A stretch of 6,221 bases of DNA from CALRBF01 sp964646465 (GCA_964646465.1 CAZYEN010000019.1:1-6221), one strand, 5' to 3'. Shown: positions 1 to 5,507, counted from the first letter of the stretch. The notes: a model not told the origin generated them from the letters alone. Numbers and translations are program-made.

Positions 1-84
1 ATATAAACAAAGCAACATTCATAAACATTGCACTTTTGGTAAAAATAAAAAGGCGTTAGCCAAAGATTAGATAAGGATATCTAT

Positions 85-124
85 TTTCTGGTAAACTCGA
101 AATATACAAAGAGTTTATCAGAAA
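85..124. repeat. 14-bp inverted repeat with 12-nt loop
   Basis: Arms TTTCTGGTAAACTC (85-98) and GAGTTTATCAGAAA (111-124) are complementary at 13 of 14 positions. The exception, G91 opposite T118, would be a G·U pair in RNA read from the + strand. The loop is 99-110. No T-run follows on either strand, so it does not look like an intrinsic terminator. It could be an operator, an RNA hairpin in the tail of an upstream transcript, or the remnant of a mobile element end. The repeat itself is clear; its function is unknown. Confidence 0.6.
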
Positions 125-145
125 TAGAGCAAAATAAAGTACTCT

Positions 146-204
146 TACCCCCCTTTACACTAACAGAGTTAAGAAGGAGAAGGAAGGGTATTTTATTTTT
201 ATTT
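146..204 (+). terminator. possible intrinsic terminator for a gene left of the window
   Basis: TACCC (146-150) pairs with GGGTA (186-190). Inside it, CCTTT (152-156) can pair with GAAGG (179-183). The enclosed segment contains a small TAAC/GTTA hairpin. A T-rich tract follows at 191-204, interrupted by single A residues. The stem is imperfect and long, so the call is tentative. It would end transcription entering from the left just before the pilin promoter. The descending arm is a conspicuous purine run from about 171 to 188. Confidence 0.35.
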
Positions 205-210
205 AAAATT

Positions 211-239
211 TTGACAAATTTATAGTATAATAATATACA
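211..239 (+). promoter_or_regulatory. putative promoter of the pilin-like gene
   Basis: A consensus TTGACA lies at 211-216 and a consensus TATAAT at 226-231, but only 9 bp apart, so they cannot be one sigma-70 promoter. TTGACA with TATACA (234-239) has the ideal 17-bp spacer but would start transcription inside the gene. TATAAT alone would place the start near 238, immediately before the ATG at 239, giving a leaderless message. No Shine-Dalgarno sequence precedes the ATG. A promoter here is likely, but the exact elements are ambiguous. Confidence 0.45.
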
Positions 240-313
240 TGAAAATAATACATAAATATAAAAGATTTACTCTATTAGAGATACTTTTAACTATAACCCT
301 AATCGACAACTAG
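239..313 (+). pseudogene. prepilin N-terminal fragment of a broken type IV pilin-like gene
   Basis: This 24-codon frame starts at ATG 239 and stops at TAG 311-313. It encodes a basic leader (MKIIHKYKR) followed by FTLLEILLTITLI, the class III signal peptide of type IV pilins and pseudopilins. Glutamate at mature position 5, needed for pilin assembly, is present. The glycine normally found before the mature phenylalanine is arginine (residue 9), which should impair prepilin peptidase cleavage. The rest of the pilin domain lies in the next frame, open from 262. Reading across near 290-300 would join LLTIT to NPNRQLGQ. That leaves about 11 residues of the usual hydrophobic stretch of 20 or more, so a deletion as well as a frame change is implied. 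The first in-frame stop upstream is TGA at 212-214, which fixes ATG 239 as the start. A pseudogene is the best reading; an assembly error cannot be excluded. Confidence 0.65.
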
Positions 314-447
314 GGCAAGGTCAAGACTTATATGGGCAAAAAGATATCACAGAAATAAAACAAGCATTACATTTATATGCTACTAGAAACTCTGGAAACT
401 ATCCTGACGGTATAGAACTAGGAACATATAAAGAAATTTGTGGTGAT

Positions 448-1314
448 GTGCCTATTATCAATTGTGTGGATTTGAGTGTTTTGTCCCTAACATATCTAAG
501 CAGCATCCCAAAAGACCCTAATGGAAATAGTTATTTAGTAGGTATAAACTCTAATAATAATACTGTTAGTCTATGGGCGCAAGAGGCAGAGCAAAGAGAG
601 GTTGCTATTATATACTATATCTCGGCAGTGGAAGCTGCTGATGGGCAATCATTAGAGCCTAAAGTAAAGATTGCAATAACTAACTTTATAATAGAGTGTA
701 AATCTGACGGTATATGGTCTTCAATAAAATCATCCTCTATATTAGCTGGAGCCAGAACTATATATGGAGCTTTAGTTCCTTTGATAGGAATTGCGCCCAC
801 TCAACAAGGGTGGGGGAATGGCTGGATATATAATAGAAAAACAGGTCTTCATGCTACTAATGAGAGTAATAGTTATGTTTTTATTAATAGACTTAATAGT
901 TCGGATCCTCAAAATAATAACCACAACGCCTTATATGTCTCTTCTCATTCAAGTGGAGTTGTATTTGGTACCTTTCATATAAACTTTCCAAGAAACACAA
1001 TAAGTGCCGCGGCTACTAGGAATAGAACTGTATCGCCTTACCTAAATAATGCTGTAATTTGTTTTATAGGGCATTCAAGAAACAATTCAGATGTTTTTGA
1101 ATATAGAAATAATCAAACCAGCACCACTGTTAATAGTGTGTACGGGACTCCACCTGAGACCAATTTTTTATTATTTAGAGATGGTCCAACAGATGGGGGT
1201 GCAATGAATAAATCCACAGTGTCTTTTTATAGTGTTGGAGAATCCTTGGATTTGACTAAGCTTGACAGTAGAGTAACTAAACTCGTGATGGATTTTGACA
1301 ACTCTATTCAGTAA
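448..1314 (+). CDS. body of a broken pilin-like / phage-module fusion protein
   Basis: The frame is open from 262 to TAA 1312-1314, but GTG 448 is its first conventional start codon. No ribosome binding site precedes that GTG, so it is probably not the true start. Upstream codons 262-447 read as pilin: NPNRQLGQ, then KDITEIKQALHLYATRNSG and NYPDG, the usual end of the pilin helix and following loop. The pilin part continues to about residue 53 (base 606) with SSIPKDPNGNSYLVG and LWAQEAE. A cysteine at codon 439 and Cys6 could form a small disulfide loop. Residues 54-288 differ in character: YISAVEAADGQSLEP (57-71), CKSDGIW (84-90), LAGARTIYGALVPLIG (99-114), YNRKTGL, SSDPQNNNH and FYSVGESLDLTKLDSRV (260-276). 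From memory this resembles a module in phage structural proteins and metagenomic proteins, possibly a lectin-like sandwich. If intact, the protein would be a surface pilin with a large distal adhesive domain. It lies downstream of the prepilin fragment and probably belongs to the same inactivated gene. Function is not established. Confidence 0.6.
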   Translation: MPIINCVDLSVLSLTYLSSIPKDPNGNSYLVGINSNNNTVSLWAQEAEQREVAIIYYISAVEAADGQSLEPKVKIAITNFIIECKSDGIWSSIKSSSILAGARTIYGALVPLIGIAPTQQGWGNGWIYNRKTGLHATNESNSYVFINRLNSSDPQNNNHNALYVSSHSSGVVFGTFHINFPRNTISAAATRNRTVSPYLNNAVICFIGHSRNNSDVFEYRNNQTSTTVNSVYGTPPETNFLLFRDGPTDGGAMNKSTVSFYSVGESLDLTKLDSRVTKLVMDFDNSIQ

Positions 1315-1335
1315 AATAGTTGTCTCTATATTTAA
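1297..1335 (+). terminator. weak terminator at the end of the pilin-like gene
   Basis: GACAACT (1297-1303) and AGTTGTC (1318-1324) form a perfect 7-bp stem that overlaps the stop codon. The loop is 14 nt, within which ATT/AAT may also pair. A T-rich but interrupted stretch (tctatattt) follows. The stem is AT-rich and the T tract imperfect, so termination would be inefficient at best. Confidence 0.4.
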
Positions 1336-1424
1336 TTCAACAGAAATTTTAAAATATAACTAATACATTTATAAATTTAATATGAAAATAATATTTGTTA
1401 TGACAGCATATAAATATTAAATTC

Positions 1425-1444
1425 AGATAAATATGAGATAAATA
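1425..1444. repeat. two AGATAAATA direct repeats at 11-bp period
   Basis: AGATAAATA occurs at 1425-1433 and again at 1436-1444, one helical turn apart. The pair ends 20 bp before the -35 box of the infA promoter. A partly inverted TATCT follows at 1450-1454. The position would suit a regulator site or an A+T-rich UP element. In DNA this AT-rich, chance is a real alternative. Confidence 0.35.
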
Positions 1445-1463
1445 AATACTATCTTATATTCTA

Positions 1464-1492
1464 TTGACAATTATACTAATATACAGTATAAT
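1464..1492 (+). promoter_or_regulatory. sigma-70 promoter of the infA-rpsI operon
   Basis: A perfect TTGACA (1464-1469) and a perfect TATAAT (1487-1492) are separated by exactly 17 bp, the strongest possible match to the housekeeping consensus. Transcription should start near 1499, giving a leader of about 29 nt to the infA ATG. That leader has room only for a small hairpin (ATCTA 1496-1500 with TAGAT 1508-1512) and not for a ribosomal-protein-binding regulatory structure. An unregulated or growth-rate-controlled strong promoter is the simplest reading. Confidence 0.85.
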
Positions 1493-1527
1493 TACATCTA
1501 TATTATGTAGATAGAGTTGTATAATTT

Positions 1528-1761
1528 ATGCTCGAAAGTCAAGATTTGAACTCCAAAAACCTTTTAATTCAAGAAGGTATAGTCAGCGAGGTCTTGCCAA
1601 ACACAACCTTTCGTGTTATATTAGATAATAATTCAGAAGTTTTAGCTCATCTTTCTGGTAAAATGCGTATGCATTATATAAAAGTTTTGCCAGGAGATAA
1701 GGTTACGGTTGAGTTAAGTGCTTACAATTTGACACAAGGTAGAATTACTAGGAGAAATTAA
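1528..1761 (+). CDS. infA: translation initiation factor IF-1
   Basis: IF-1 binds the A site of the 30S subunit and cooperates with IF-2 and IF-3 in choosing the initiator tRNA and start codon. The 77-residue product is a single OB-fold protein, a few residues longer than the usual 71-73 because of an extended N-terminus. Diagnostic segments are EGIVSEVLPNTTFRV (16-30), HLSGKMRMHYIKVLPGD (41-57) and VELSAYNLTQGRITRR (61-76), which follow the bacterial IF-1 pattern closely. ATG 1528 is the first start downstream of the promoter; there is no good Shine-Dalgarno sequence. It is the first gene of the operon and sits 8 nt before rpmJ, as in many bacteria. The secY, adk and map genes that often precede it are absent here. 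Identification is secure. Confidence 0.96.
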   Translation: MLESQDLNSKNLLIQEGIVSEVLPNTTFRVILDNNSEVLAHLSGKMRMHYIKVLPGDKVTVELSAYNLTQGRITRRN

Positions 1762-1769
1762 GATACTAT

Positions 1770-1886
1770 ATGAAAGTTCAAGCTTCAGTTAAGAAAAGAT
1801 GTATTAAGTGTAAGGTTATTAAACGAAAGCGAGTCATTCGTGTTATTTGTGAAGCTAATCCGCGTCACAAGCAAAGACAAGGATAA
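1770..1886 (+). CDS. rpmJ: 50S ribosomal protein L36 (bL36), zinc-binding form
   Basis: This 38-codon gene encodes bL36, the smallest large-subunit protein, which helps organise 23S rRNA near the factor-binding side. The sequence begins MKVQASVKKRCIKCKVIKRK and ends NPRHKQRQG. Cys11, Cys14, Cys27 and His33 form the CX2CX12CX5H zinc ribbon of the metal-binding (C+) form, with no ligand lost. Length and basic composition are standard for the family. It is placed between infA and rpsM, with gaps of 8 and 18 nt, exactly where bL36 is usually found. GGAG at 1751-1754 is about 15 nt from the ATG, too far to be an ideal ribosome binding site. The gene falls below common length cut-offs and is easily missed. 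Confidence 0.95.
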   Translation: MKVQASVKKRCIKCKVIKRKRVIRVICEANPRHKQRQG

Positions 1887-1904
1887 TATAAGATATATTA
1901 AATT

Positions 1905-2288
1905 ATGGTAAGAATTGCAGGAGTTGTCATCCCAGATTATAAGAATGTTGAAATAGCTTTGACTTACATTTATGGTGTTGGTCTTACTCGTTCTAAAAAA
2001 GTGCTATCTATTACAGGAATTGATCCTTATAAAAAAGCTAAGGAGTTAGATGAAAAAGAGATAGCTTTATTAAAAGAGTGTATTGAGAAAAACTATAAAA
2101 TTGAAGGTGATCTCAGAAGAGAAGTTGCCAATAATATAAAGAGACTAAAAGACATTAATTCATATAGAGGAAGTCGCCATGCTAAAAAGCTACCTATAAA
2201 GGGTAGAACTAAAACTAACTCTAGAACTATTAGGGGTAATGTAGTTCGTACAATGGGAAGCGGACGACGTAAAGTTGAGAAGACATAA
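1905..2288 (+). CDS. rpsM: 30S ribosomal protein S13 (uS13)
   Basis: uS13 sits in the head of the 30S subunit, contacts the large subunit through intersubunit bridges and touches the P-site tRNA with its C-terminal tail. The 127-residue product starts MVRIAGVVIPDYKNVEIALT, the usual N-terminus. A helix-two-turn-helix region follows (IYGVGLTRSKKVL, 22-34). The strongly conserved tail motif YRGSRHAKKLPIKGRTKTNS occupies 87-106, followed by RTIRG. It is slightly longer than the roughly 118-residue E. coli protein. No Shine-Dalgarno sequence precedes the ATG, which lies 18 nt after rpmJ. That gap is too short for the S4-binding pseudoknot that controls this operon in enterobacteria. Confidence 0.96.
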   Translation: MVRIAGVVIPDYKNVEIALTYIYGVGLTRSKKVLSITGIDPYKKAKELDEKEIALLKECIEKNYKIEGDLRREVANNIKRLKDINSYRGSRHAKKLPIKGRTKTNSRTIRGNVVRTMGSGRRKVEKT

Positions 2289-2293
2289 TCATT

Positions 2294-2300
2294 AAGGAAA
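2294..2300 (+). promoter_or_regulatory. Shine-Dalgarno sequence of rpsK
   Basis: AAGGAAA lies 7 nt before the rpsK ATG at 2308. It is the only well-placed Shine-Dalgarno-like site among the nine operon genes; rplQ has a weaker AGGA (4336-4339) 10 nt upstream. The site supports the chosen rpsK start. Confidence 0.6.
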
Positions 2301-2307
2301 TTTTTAT

Positions 2308-2736
2308 ATGGGAAAGAAGCGTGTAGCACAAAAGGGAGATTCAGTATCTTCATTAAAAATGGGAGTAAAAGAGACTTCTTCAAAAAAGAAGGTCTCTAGA
2401 GGAACTGCTTATATTGTTTCAACCTACAATAATACTATGGTTTCTCTGGCTGATCTATCTGGTAATATTCTCGCTTGGTCATCTTCTGGAGCCCTTGGAT
2501 TTAAAGGAGCTAAAAAGGCTACTCCTTATGCAGCTACTATGGTAGCTAAAACTGTTGTAGAAAAAGTTAAAAAAACCGGGCTACAAGATATAAAAGTTAT
2601 TATTAAAGGTGTTGGACCGGGAAGAGAAGCCTCTATTCGCGGTTTGGCAGGAGCAGGGCTTAATATCATGTCTATTAAAGATTTGACTCCTGTCCCACAT
2701 AATGGAATCAGACCTCGCAAACCAAGAAGAGTATAA
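2308..2736 (+). CDS. rpsK: 30S ribosomal protein S11 (uS11)
   Basis: uS11 is a platform protein of the 30S subunit that lies near the mRNA exit region and helps define the E site. The product has 142 residues against about 129 in E. coli; the excess is a lysine- and serine-rich N-terminal extension (about 1-32). The conserved core begins at AYIVSTYNNTMVSLADLSGN (34-53) and continues with GFKGAKKATPYAA and IKGVGPGREASIRGL. The C-terminus is LTPVPHNGIRPRKPRRV. Asn132-Gly133 matches the site that becomes isoaspartate in E. coli S11; the neighbouring residue is Ile here rather than the common Cys. The gene is 19 nt after rpsM, and its start is supported by an upstream AAGGAAA. Confidence 0.96.
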   Translation: MGKKRVAQKGDSVSSLKMGVKETSSKKKVSRGTAYIVSTYNNTMVSLADLSGNILAWSSSGALGFKGAKKATPYAATMVAKTVVEKVKKTGLQDIKVIIKGVGPGREASIRGLAGAGLNIMSIKDLTPVPHNGIRPRKPRRV

Positions 2737-2753
2737 TAGATTTATAAGAGTAT

Positions 2754-3353
2754 ATGTATAGTCGTAAGAAAGTTAAAATTTGTAGAAAATTTGGAGAGAG
2801 AATTTTTCCAGAAGTTAAAATTACTGATGAGAGATTAGCTAAAGCCCCTGGTGTGCATGGAGCAAAGCGACGCCGCTCTGCCTCTGAGTTTGGTAAACAG
2901 TTGCAGGAAAAGCAAAAAGTAAAATATGTATATGGACTTCGTGAAAAACAATTCCGTAGATTTTATGAAAAAGCTCTGTCTGATGCTGAGCCAACACCAA
3001 CCGCCTTACTGAGAATTCTAGAAACAAGACTAGATAATGTAGTATATAGAGCTAGTATGGCATATACTAGAGAACAAGCCAGGCAAATGATTTCTCATGG
3101 TCATATTTTAGTTAATGGTAAAAAAGTTACTATACCTAGCTTTATGGTTAAGCCAGGAGATATAATTACATATTCAGCTACTAAATCTAAACTGGTTGCT
3201 GAATATAGAGATAAGTTAAAAGACTCAGAACTCCCATCTTGGCTTACCTTAAACAAGAAAAGCCAAACCGTCGAAGTAGCTCATACACCTGGAGTAGATG
3301 AATTGAGTCAAAATTTCAACATTGCTCTAGTGATTCAGTATTATTCCCGATAA
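2754..3353 (+). CDS. rpsD: 30S ribosomal protein S4 (uS4)
   Basis: uS4 is a primary 16S rRNA-binding protein that nucleates 30S assembly and lines the mRNA entry tunnel. The 199-residue product shows the conserved APGVHGAKRRR (31-41) and EFGKQLQEKQKVKYVYGLRE (45-64). An S4 RNA-binding domain spans about 91-150 (RLDNVVYRASMAYTREQARQ, then HILVNGKKVTIPS). The C-terminus is FNIALVIQYYSR. The N-terminus is shorter than in E. coli and has only one cysteine (Cys10), so this is the zinc-free form. In many bacteria uS4 represses its own operon, but no candidate regulatory leader is visible here. It is 17 nt after rpsK, with only a weak AAGAG close to the ATG. Confidence 0.96.
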   Translation: MYSRKKVKICRKFGERIFPEVKITDERLAKAPGVHGAKRRRSASEFGKQLQEKQKVKYVYGLREKQFRRFYEKALSDAEPTPTALLRILETRLDNVVYRASMAYTREQARQMISHGHILVNGKKVTIPSFMVKPGDIITYSATKSKLVAEYRDKLKDSELPSWLTLNKKSQTVEVAHTPGVDELSQNFNIALVIQYYSR

Positions 3354-3371
3354 TAATAATCAAATACTCTT

Positions 3372-4301
3372 ATGTCTAATTATATAATTCTTCCCAAAGC
3401 ACCTGTACTAGTACAAGAAATTAGTCCTTACCAAGCTATATATGCTATTGAGCCTCTTAATCCTGGATATGGAGTTACTATTGCTAACTCTTTAAGACGA
3501 GTTATGTTATCTTCATTAGAAGGAGTTGCGGTTACAAGATATAGTATTAAAGGAGTAAGTCATGAATTTACCACTATACCTAATGTTTTAGAAGATATTC
3601 TGGATATTACGCTTAATATTAAGGCTCTAAGATTTGATGCTATTATAGATTCTCCAACTTTATTAAGCTTAAAAGCACAAGGATCTAAAGTTGTTACAGG
3701 AGCAGATTTGAAATTACCTGGAGGTGTATCTGTAGTTAATCCTGAGACCCCTATTCTTACTTTGACTAGTAAAGATGCTAAAATTGAAATGGAATTGATT
3801 ATTGAAAAAGGATTCGGGTTTAGAAAAGATATAGAGCAAAATCTACAAGGAGAAGTTGGAATTATTGCTGTAGATTCAATTTTTACTCCAGTGACTAGAG
3901 TTTCTTATGATGTAGAAGATACTAGAGTAGGAGATAAAACCAACTATAATAGAGTAGTTTTTAATATTAAAACTGATGGAACAATTACACCATTAGAAGT
4001 AATTCAAAAGTCGGCTAGTATTTTGGTAGAGCAGTTTAACTCCTTAACTATTGATGGTGCTCAAGTAGCAGAAGTAAAAGAAGAGAAAATAACTCTAGAT
4101 ATTGAGACCTCAAGTATTAAAATTTCAACTCTAGACTTGTCTCAGAGAACTATTAAGGCTTTAGAAAGCTCAGGAATCAAGAATATTGCTCAATTAGCAC
4201 AGTTTACTCAAGAAGACCTATTGGCTATAAAGGGTGTCTCAACTAGTGCTGTAAAAAAATTAGCAGACCAAATAGCAAAATATGACATTACTCTTGCATA
4301 A
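3372..4301 (+). CDS. rpoA: DNA-directed RNA polymerase subunit alpha
   Basis: The alpha dimer is the scaffold on which beta and beta' assemble, and its C-terminal domain contacts UP elements and activators. The product has 309 residues against 329 in E. coli. The N-terminal assembly domain (about 1-230) has the signature PLNPGYGVTIANSLRRVMLS (28-47), with Arg42-Arg43 matching the assembly-critical arginines, then GVSHEFTTIPNVLED (61-75). A linker rich in Glu and Lys leads to the C-terminal domain (about 250-309). There SQRTIKALESSGIKNIAQL and LLAIKGVSTSAVKKL form the helix-hairpin-helix fold. Arg259 aligns with the DNA-contacting Arg265 of E. coli, so UP-element recognition is probably kept. 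It follows rpsD by 18 nt and has no recognisable Shine-Dalgarno sequence. Confidence 0.97.
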   Translation: MSNYIILPKAPVLVQEISPYQAIYAIEPLNPGYGVTIANSLRRVMLSSLEGVAVTRYSIKGVSHEFTTIPNVLEDILDITLNIKALRFDAIIDSPTLLSLKAQGSKVVTGADLKLPGGVSVVNPETPILTLTSKDAKIEMELIIEKGFGFRKDIEQNLQGEVGIIAVDSIFTPVTRVSYDVEDTRVGDKTNYNRVVFNIKTDGTITPLEVIQKSASILVEQFNSLTIDGAQVAEVKEEKITLDIETSSIKISTLDLSQRTIKALESSGIKNIAQLAQFTQEDLLAIKGVSTSAVKKLADQIAKYDITLA

Positions 4302-4322
4302 ATAGTAAAAATAGGTTACAAT
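4294..4322 (+). promoter_or_regulatory. candidate internal promoter before rplQ
   Basis: The rpoA-rplQ gap of 48 nt is the largest in the operon. TTGCAT (4294-4299) and TACAAT (4317-4322) are 17 bp apart. The -10 matches consensus at five of six positions but the -35 at only three. TTGCAT is also an inverted copy of ATGCAA (4321-4326), so a regulator site or hairpin is an alternative. A modest promoter that supplements transcription of rplQ-rplM-rpsI is possible. Confidence 0.35.
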
Positions 4323-4349
4323 GCAAAACATTAACAGGATCACACGATT

Positions 4350-4700
4350 ATGAATAAGGGAAATAAGTTACATAAGATTGGAAGAAATAGAGAGCAAAGA
4401 AAAGCACTTTTGAGGAGTCTTTCTAATGATTTAATTACTCGTGGTTCTATTACCACTACAGAAGCTAAAGCCAAAGCCTTAAAATCTTTTGTAGAAAGAA
4501 TGGTTACTCATGCTAAGAAGGGTTCTTTATCTTCTAGAAGATATGTGCTTAGATTTTTGACTCAAGGAGCCACTCATAAATTATTTGATGAAATTGCACC
4601 TAACTATGTAGATAGAGTAGGTGGATATACTAGAATTATTAAGGCTCCAGTTAGAACAAGTGATGTTAGTAAAATGGCTATAATTGAATTAGTTAAGTAA
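4350..4700 (+). CDS. rplQ: 50S ribosomal protein L17 (bL17)
   Basis: bL17 is a bacterial-specific large-subunit protein near the polypeptide exit side. The 116-residue product has the expected basic N-terminus with the conserved NREQRKALLRSLSNDLI (13-29). ITTTEAKAKALKSFVERMVT (34-53) follows, and then the family signature DRVGGYTRIIK (88-98). The C-terminus is MAIIELVK. It is about ten residues shorter than the E. coli protein, mainly at the two ends. The start ATG has AGGA 10 nt upstream. Its position right after rpoA is the standard one across bacteria. The gap before it is longer than elsewhere in the operon and may hold a promoter; the gap after it, to rplM, is only 6 nt. Confidence 0.96.
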   Translation: MNKGNKLHKIGRNREQRKALLRSLSNDLITRGSITTTEAKAKALKSFVERMVTHAKKGSLSSRRYVLRFLTQGATHKLFDEIAPNYVDRVGGYTRIIKAPVRTSDVSKMAIIELVK

Positions 4701-4706
4701 TATAAT

Positions 4707-5072
4707 ATGCAGAGAGAAATTATTACCATTGATGCAGATAATAAAAGATTAGGAACCCTTGCTACTGAGGTGGCTACCCTTTTAATGGGTAAAAATATAG
4801 CTAACTTTGAATATCATGTAGATGGTGGTGCCAAAGTTATTGTTTATAATACTAACAAAATATCTATTCATCCTAATAAACTAGGATCTAAAACATATTA
4901 TAGACATACAGGTTATCCAGGAGGAATTAAGTCAATAACTGCAGATAAGCAAATGGCCAAAGACTCAACTGAGGTTTTGAGAAAAGCTGTATATGGTATG
5001 CTTCCAAAAAATCGATTAAGAGCTAAAATGTTAGCTAGATTGGTATTACATAAGAATGATATAACTAAATAA
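4707..5072 (+). CDS. rplM: 50S ribosomal protein L13 (uL13), short form
   Basis: uL13 is an early-assembly protein of the large subunit. The 121-residue product contains IDADNKRLGTLATEVATLLM (8-27), the segment FEYHVDGGAKVIVYNTNKI (34-52), the signature KTYYRHTGYPGGIKS (62-76) and VYGMLPKNRLRAKMLARL (95-112). Compared with the 142 residues of E. coli, it lacks about 14 residues at the N-terminus and around ten at the C-terminus. No better start exists upstream: the rplQ stop is 6 nt away and there is no Shine-Dalgarno sequence. Its position directly before rpsI is the classic rplM-rpsI pair. Here the pair is attached to the alpha operon, as in several other bacterial groups. Confidence 0.95.
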   Translation: MQREIITIDADNKRLGTLATEVATLLMGKNIANFEYHVDGGAKVIVYNTNKISIHPNKLGSKTYYRHTGYPGGIKSITADKQMAKDSTEVLRKAVYGMLPKNRLRAKMLARLVLHKNDITK

Positions 5073-5075
5073 TTT

Positions 5076-5495
5076 ATGGCCACAACTACTACAACCAAAT
5101 CAAGTTATTATTACGAAGGAGTAGGGCGAAGAAAAGCCGCTACTGCTAGGGTAAGGGTAACTTTATCTCGTAAAAAAGAGCATAGTATTATAGTAAATGA
5201 TAAATCTTTAAAAGAATATTTTGATTTAACCGATCATCAGAATAATGTAGTTAAGCCTTTATCTGCTTTAGGAATAGAGAATTTTGATATTACTGTAAAA
5301 GTAACTGGAGGTGGTGTGACTGGTCAAGCTGATGCTATACAACTAGGTTTGTCTAGAGCTTTAGTAAAATATGATGAAACTTTAAAAAAACAACTTAAAG
5401 ATAATAATTATTTAACTCGTGATCCTAGAGTTAAGGAAAGAAAGAAGCCAGGACTTAAAAAAGCAAGAAAGTCTCCACAGTGGGCAAAAAGATAA
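5076..5495 (+). CDS. rpsI: 30S ribosomal protein S9 (uS9)
   Basis: uS9 lies in the 30S head, and its C-terminal tail reaches the anticodon loop of the P-site tRNA. The 139-residue product starts with a threonine-rich, probably disordered MATTTTTKSS extension. Conserved EGVGRRKAATARVRV (14-28) follows. The core has VTGGGVTGQADAIQLGLSRA (76-95), and the tail DPRVKERKKPGLKKARKSPQ (116-135) ends WAKR. The final Lys-Arg, which contacts P-site tRNA, is intact; the residue usually Phe before it is Trp-Ala here. It starts 3 nt after rplM, so translational coupling is likely. It is the last gene of the operon, and a strong terminator follows within 15 nt. Confidence 0.96.
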   Translation: MATTTTTKSSYYYEGVGRRKAATARVRVTLSRKKEHSIIVNDKSLKEYFDLTDHQNNVVKPLSALGIENFDITVKVTGGGVTGQADAIQLGLSRALVKYDETLKKQLKDNNYLTRDPRVKERKKPGLKKARKSPQWAKR

Positions 5496-5507
5496 ATTAC
5501 ACTACAT

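Noticed and set aside
50..62. GGC-gtta-GCC hairpin with a T-run on the minus strand as a terminator
   Set aside because: The stem has only three pairs, too weak to support a terminator call.
2..70. Short open frame to TAG 68-70 that could be the tail of a gene entering from the left
   Set aside because: Only 22 codons are visible, the composition is uninformative, and frame 3 also runs open for 18 codons. Nothing distinguishes either from chance.
281..292. Programmed -1 frameshift joining the prepilin start to the pilin body
   Set aside because: The bases around ctt-tta do not form a proper slippery heptamer, and a shift there would still leave the hydrophobic helix too short.
239..1314. 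Silent pilin cassette used for antigenic variation
   Set aside because: Silent cassettes normally lack promoter and signal sequence, but both are present here. No second copy is visible in the window.
1382..1420. Twelve-codon ORF (MKIIFVMTAYKY) as a leader peptide for infA
   Set aside because: It lies upstream of the mapped-by-eye promoter, so it would not be in the infA transcript, and it has no ribosome binding site.
2093..2383. 96-codon minus-strand ORF
   Set aside because: It lies opposite rpsM and rpsK, whose products are clearly conserved; it is a shadow frame.
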